From positions 69,306 through 133,305 of the forward strand of contig CAWGCJ010000018.1 of NCBI GenBank assembly GCA_963821095.1: a DNA stretch of 64,000 nt, written 5' to 3'. A program made the translations under genes and the position numbers. Every line of letters begins with the position of its first letter. The stretch's first letter is position 1. The notes under the pieces were generated by a model. The model was not told where the DNA came from. It ran no database searches and worked only from the letters and a program-made list of their open reading frames with translations. The stretch comes from CAVPHV01 sp963821095. GTDB lineage: Bacteria; Actinomycetota; Acidimicrobiia; Spongiisociales; UBA5794. Positions 60,320-64,000 of the stretch are shown here, in pieces.

Positions 60320-61230
60320 CAGGTTTGAACCCCACCTGTCGACGGGCCAACGTACCCTAACGTTCGACCGAGCCGTCCGGCGGTCTCACGCAATCCGGCC
60401 AGTTCGGCCGGCGTGAGGTGGTGCTGGGCCCGATCCCACTCGCCCCGCTGCTGGCCGGTGCCTCCGACCCTGTTCTCGAGGATCGACTCGTCGATTGGCA
60501 CGCTGGCTGCATCGGCGATGGCGGCGAACTTCGAACCGCGGGTGAGGTCTTCATAGGCCACGATCGTGCCGCCCACCTCCGGTGCCCATCGGACGAACGA
60601 CTCGGTGAGGCGATTCCAGATGGCACCGAAGTGCTCGGCGGTGGCGACCTGCTCGTCGGGCCAGCGGTGATACCACCAGTAGCTGTGGGTCCTGATCTCG
60701 TGCAACATCCGGTACGACAAGAAGGCGTCGTAAGGGTTGCGGTGGAGGAAGATGAACCGGGCGTCCGGATAGATGCGCTTGAGATACAGGGCGTGCTCAC
60801 CGCCGAGGCGCACACCCTTGAAGCCCCAACGCGAGAAGCCGGATGCTTCGGCAGGTTCGCTGAACAGTCGATCGAAGAAGGCACGGTGGGCTGCCAACAG
60901 ATCCGCCGGGCTCGGATAGGCATTGGCGATCCATCGCTCGGCGGTTGGGGGGTCTTCCGGGTTCACGATGTAGTTCACCGGCGGCCACTTGTCGCTGAAC
61001 GGAGCCAGTGATTCGGCCATGCGCCGCACCAGCGAGGAGTGGTCATACGGCTCTCCCCACATCAGGAGTTCTCCGCTCGACACCAGGAGGCGCTGCACCA
61101 GGGTCGAGCCGGAGCGCCAGGCGGAGGCGAAGAGGAACACCGGGGCGTTGCCGGGCGGCAGCGTGGGCGGTTCAAACCGTTCGATGAGTGACGCAAGGCC
61201 GTCGGGAATCGTTCGTGGTTGCGCGGTCAT
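60319..61230 (-). CDS. Sulfotransferase-family protein
   Basis: Beginning at 61230 (MTAQPRTIPDGLASL), the 303-residue protein has the phosphate loop FLFASAWRSGSTLVQRLL, a 3'-phosphate-binding region FIFLHRNPYDAFLSYRML and GFKGVRL, the pattern of PAPS-dependent sulfotransferases. It lies one base after the stop of the next upstream sulfotransferase and overlaps the glycosyltransferase start. The acceptor is unknown, presumably the glycan made here. Confidence 0.87.
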   Translation of the reverse strand: MTAQPRTIPDGLASLIERFEPPTLPPGNAPVFLFASAWRSGSTLVQRLLVSSGELLMWGEPYDHSSLVRRMAESLAPFSDKWPPVNYIVNPEDPPTAERWIANAYPSPADLLAAHRAFFDRLFSEPAEASGFSRWGFKGVRLGGEHALYLKRIYPDARFIFLHRNPYDAFLSYRMLHEIRTHSYWWYHRWPDEQVATAEHFGAIWNRLTESFVRWAPEVGGTIVAYEDLTRGSKFAAIADAASVPIDESILENRVGGTGQQRGEWDRAQHHLTPAELAGLRETAGRLGRTLGYVGPSTGGVQT

Positions 61231-61231
61231 C

Positions 61232-62191
61232 TCAATACAGGGGGAGGTCGGAGAGTGCGGCGACAGTGGCGTACCAGTGACGGTAAGCATCGATGCGGAG
61301 GCGAGAGTCCTCCGACGGTGCGGGGACCGGCGCGGTGCTGGATGACTCGTAGCCGAAGTCGGCCATCATGTCGCCGCAGGTGTGCTCGATGATGGCCCGA
61401 TCTTCAACGGTCAATTCGCCCTTCCAGGTCGCGACTCGGTCCGTGGTGACGGCGCCCATCGCCCCGGCCTTCCACGACTCGCGTTCAGCGAACAGGGGGT
61501 ATCGGGCCACTAGCTCGTCGTCGAGGGGCTGCGGCTCGTACGGAACCTCGAGGAAGTGGGCGAGGCTTTCTTGGTACGTCGCAGTGTCGGCAACGATGTC
61601 TTCGTACCTGGCGACCAAACATCGCTGCTTACCGAGGATTCGTTCGGCATCTAGGATCGATCGCTGGTGCAGAAGCCAGCGCTCGGCGAGCGAGAAGGCG
61701 TCACGTTCGCCCCAGGGGACGCCGAGGTGGGAGCGGTATACGGCTCGCGGGTCCCGCACGACCGCCACCAGCTTGAGGTGGGGTTGGGTCTGGGTCAGGT
61801 GCTCCCAGTAGGCAATATGTCCGGGAGTCTTCTCGCCGAGCACCACTGCGGGCGGGCTCATCGCGGCGACTATGGATTCGAACACGTGGAAGAGTCCGAT
61901 GCGTCGATCCCGGACCCGGGTCTCGCGCAGAATGTCGCCCGAATTGACGCCGAGGGTACGCTCGTCGAGTTCTTTCACCGCCCAGTTGACCATGGCGGAG
62001 CGGTCGGCGCCCCGCAGTGGGAAGTTGTAGCGATATCGGGCGCGATCGGCCAGCGCCCAGAAATGCGTCTCGGCCGGCACCCATACCCCAGGCAGCTCCG
62101 AGCAAAGTCGTTGTACCAGGGTGGTACCCGATCGCGACGTGCCAACGATCAGGAACGAGAGGGTGCCTTGAGCTGGGAGATTGCCTGTCAT
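61232..62191 (-). CDS. Sulfotransferase-family protein
   Basis: The 319-residue protein has the PAPS loop LIVGTSRSGTTLVQRLCS, the acidic VPAETHFWALAD, and the second nucleotide contact LVAVVRDPRAVYRSHLG. It is distinct from its downstream neighbour, which suggests another position or acceptor. Its start overlaps the heparinase-like stop (ATGA, 62188-62191), so the two are translationally coupled. Confidence 0.88.
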   Translation of the reverse strand: MTGNLPAQGTLSFLIVGTSRSGTTLVQRLCSELPGVWVPAETHFWALADRARYRYNFPLRGADRSAMVNWAVKELDERTLGVNSGDILRETRVRDRRIGLFHVFESIVAAMSPPAVVLGEKTPGHIAYWEHLTQTQPHLKLVAVVRDPRAVYRSHLGVPWGERDAFSLAERWLLHQRSILDAERILGKQRCLVARYEDIVADTATYQESLAHFLEVPYEPQPLDDELVARYPLFAERESWKAGAMGAVTTDRVATWKGELTVEDRAIIEHTCGDMMADFGYESSSTAPVPAPSEDSRLRIDAYRHWYATVAALSDLPLY

Positions 62192-63957
62192 GCCATCTCC
62201 GTCGTTGGGTCTGCGGGCCGCTCATTGATGTCGACCAGCCCGACATCGCGCACGATGATCTCCGTCTCGACGCCGTTGTGAACCCAGCCGACAGATCCCT
62301 CGGGGTGGAGCGTTGGGTTGGCCGGACGATCGAACGTGAACACCGTGGCGAACATGGCCTGGGCGCCACTGAGTTCCCAGCCGAATGCCCAGTTCGGCAC
62401 CATGACTCCAGGTCGCGGTGCCCACCAGCCGTTGAGCTGCGGCGCAGTCTTGGAGCGCAACGGAGTCAGTGGTTGTTGGCTCCCGCGCAATGGCACGGCG
62501 AAGGCCAGCGGATTACCGAATTCGGTGAGCATGTAGCGGCGCCCGTCCTTGACGAGATCAAACTCTTCGGCGGCGTGGAACCATTGACGGTAGTTGTGCG
62601 TCGCCCCGACGTTGTCATACAGCATGTCGACGATGAGCAGCCACTCCGTTGGCTTGGTCATCACGCTGCGGCGGTGGGTGACGGTGTCGATCTGCGCGCG
62701 GGCGTCGGCAAACACGAAGCCGCGCAATTCGCCCCACCGCTCGAGCGTTGCCTCACCGGTGGGTCGGCGGCCATCGACGGTGACGGTGTTGTGGGCTCGT
62801 GGGGAGACGAAATACCTGACGGCCGTTGCGTCGGGAGGCGCGGGAGGGCGGGCCCCGCCGTTGACGAGGATGCGGCGGCCACGGTCGAACCACACCACGG
62901 CGAGGTCGTCGCGCTGGGGATGGCGGCGACGGTCGCTGCCCGCCTGGAGCGCCACATAGCTGGCGCCGGGATCACGCTCCGGGGTGAAGCGGCGGGCCGG
63001 CCGCATCACCAGGTAGCCGGAATCAGGGAACACCTTGAAGCTCGCCTGCGGTGGAGCGCCGATCCGGCCCATGCTGGCGAGATGACGGAGGGTCTCGCTG
63101 CGGTAGCGGTCGACGACAAAGCGAAGGGCGATTTGTGGGCCGTCCCACGCCGGCGAGATGTACTGCTCGCCGGTGTCGCCGAAGGTTGCGAGCGTTCCGT
63201 CGGGAAGCACAAACCATGCCAGTGCTTCCTCTGCCCGCTCCTGCAAGCCGTTGAGGTCAGGTGTGTCGACCATTTCGCTGCGCAGCACCGCAGTCAGGAG
63301 GCCCAGTTCGGCGTCGTGTCGTGCCGGATCGTGGCTGCGGTGGACGCCGTCGGGACCGAACGCGTTGCGGAAGGCTTCGAGGGCGGCGGCCTGGGCTTCA
63401 ACTTCGCGATGGTGGTCGGTACCGAAGAGGCGGGTGGCGAGGGCCAGCCGTCCACAGGTGGCGGGAACCCCGGCGTCTCCCTCCAGGGCCATTTCAGATC
63501 GCGAGGCCAGGTCCCACAGTGGCTTGAGCTCGCGCAGGCCGAACCCGCCATACCGCTCCGCCTCGGCGAGGATGTACGCAAGGCGCCATGCCCGCCCTGC
63601 CTGGATGTTGATCGAGTCGGTGGTCGCCTCGTCGCGGTGGGCACGGATCCAATCCCGTGCGAGATCAACCGCCGGTTCGAGATAGCGCTGATCGTGCGTT
63701 TCGGAGTAGATCTCGAGGAGCGGATCGAGGAAGCCCCAGGAGGCGAGGTCATTGGGGGTCGGCAGGCTCGGGTCAGTCCGCCAGCGGAAGGGTCGGATGA
63801 GGGGGATGGGGTCGGGCTCGCCGGCGCGGACCAGTCCGGCTTCGAGCAGGCCGTCGGCGATTCGGTCGACCGGTCGGGCACTGCTCCAGCCCGGCCGGTG
63901 ATAGGGCAACGGTGGGCCAATTCGCGGCGGGGCAGGGGCTCCGAGATCTGTGGTCAT
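62188..63957 (-). CDS. Heparinase II/III-family protein
   Basis: The ATG at 63957 gives 589 residues. An N-terminal (alpha/alpha) toroid-like domain (DQRYLEPAVDLARDWIRAHR, INIQAGRAWRLAYILAEAER) is followed by the beta-rich heparinase II/III module (DSGYLVMRPARRF, HPQRDDLAVVWFDRGRRILV, SPRAHNTVTVDG). Members split uronic-acid glycans by beta-elimination. No signal peptide is visible, although related proteins inside biosynthesis loci are often periplasmic or membrane-linked. Coupled to a sulfotransferase gene, it may trim or edit the sulfated polymer rather than degrade foreign material. Confidence 0.85.
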   Translation of the reverse strand: MTTDLGAPAPPRIGPPLPYHRPGWSSARPVDRIADGLLEAGLVRAGEPDPIPLIRPFRWRTDPSLPTPNDLASWGFLDPLLEIYSETHDQRYLEPAVDLARDWIRAHRDEATTDSINIQAGRAWRLAYILAEAERYGGFGLRELKPLWDLASRSEMALEGDAGVPATCGRLALATRLFGTDHHREVEAQAAALEAFRNAFGPDGVHRSHDPARHDAELGLLTAVLRSEMVDTPDLNGLQERAEEALAWFVLPDGTLATFGDTGEQYISPAWDGPQIALRFVVDRYRSETLRHLASMGRIGAPPQASFKVFPDSGYLVMRPARRFTPERDPGASYVALQAGSDRRRHPQRDDLAVVWFDRGRRILVNGGARPPAPPDATAVRYFVSPRAHNTVTVDGRRPTGEATLERWGELRGFVFADARAQIDTVTHRRSVMTKPTEWLLIVDMLYDNVGATHNYRQWFHAAEEFDLVKDGRRYMLTEFGNPLAFAVPLRGSQQPLTPLRSKTAPQLNGWWAPRPGVMVPNWAFGWELSGAQAMFATVFTFDRPANPTLHPEGSVGWVHNGVETEIIVRDVGLVDINERPADPTTEMA

Positions 63958-64000
63958 ACGTACCTGGCCATGGCCGCTTCGTGGCGCCGGAACGACCACA
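63954..64000 (-). CDS. 3' end of an upstream gene (partial)
   Basis: A minus-strand frame enters from the window edge and ends in FRRHEAAMARYV and TGA at 63954-63956, overlapping the heparinase-like ATG as ATGA. The short tail resembles ends of GT4 transferases but is too short to assign. Its existence is supported only by the four-base overlap seen at other junctions of this operon. Confidence 0.4.
   Translation of the reverse strand, partial: WSFRRHEAAMARYV

Noticed and set aside
1..64000. Search for tRNA or rRNA genes, CRISPR arrays, toxin-antitoxin pairs, restriction systems and insertion sequences
   Set aside because: No cloverleaf, rRNA, repeat-spacer, transposase, nuclease or methylase pattern was recognised by eye; a program scan would be more sensitive for tRNAs and short repeats.

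Overview
The window is high-GC DNA with GTG/ATG starts and many secreted lipoproteins in which a Thr-rich linker follows the lipobox cysteine (genes at 1227, 18008 and 22344). Together with SulP, DUF4386, DUF1992 and TGS-GTPase genes and an S-box SAM riboswitch, this suggests an actinobacterium, probably of the Acidimicrobiia type. The lineage is inferred from style, not from a marker gene. No rRNA, tRNA, CRISPR array, transposase or phage gene was seen.

Layout. (1) 1-8.2 kb: housekeeping genes. These are gnd followed by the start of zwf (minus strand), a lipoprotein alpha/beta hydrolase, a SulP transporter, a GNAT, an APH-like kinase, and metY behind a long leader with a SAM riboswitch. (2) 8.2-25 kb: a minus-strand beta-glucan utilisation locus. 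A CebR/CelR-like LacI repressor with matching palindromic operators precedes a carbohydrate ABC transporter, a ManD-like dehydratase, two secreted GH16 enzymes (one frameshifted), a cytoplasmic GH3 beta-glucosidase and a 1154-aa cytoplasmic protein that is probably carbohydrate-active. (3) 25-29.5 kb: sugar oxidation genes (lactonase, extended SDR, two PfkB kinases). With ManD they could form a dehydrogenase - lactonase - dehydratase - KDG kinase route. (4) 29.5-32.6 kb: TetR/DUF4386 divergent pair and small proteins. (5) 32.7-45 kb: an envelope-function region with a lipoprotein, a membrane fusion protein, a MacB-type ABC exporter and an OmpR-type two-component system in one operon, then a beta-propeller lipoprotein, an HtrA protease and a secreted helical protein. 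Four promoters here carry the same 11-bp-spaced CTCA-type direct repeats. (6) 45-47.6 kb: FAD amine oxidase and class III aminotransferase. (7) 47.7-64 kb: a surface polysaccharide locus with an O-antigen-ligase-like protein, glycosyltransferases, UDP-GlcNAc 2-epimerase, UDP-ManNAc-type dehydrogenase, three sulfotransferases and a heparinase II/III-like protein. This predicts a sulfated, uronate-containing polymer.

The strongest unexplained signals are the shared 11-bp direct-repeat boxes (a predicted response-regulator regulon), the sulfotransferase/heparinase polysaccharide locus, the CebR-type operators, and a palindromic repeat found twice at 3' ends of genes. Three unrelated genes (the large GH16, the nucleotide-sugar dehydrogenase and a glycosyltransferase) carry frameshifts. 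This may reflect sequence error rather than biology.
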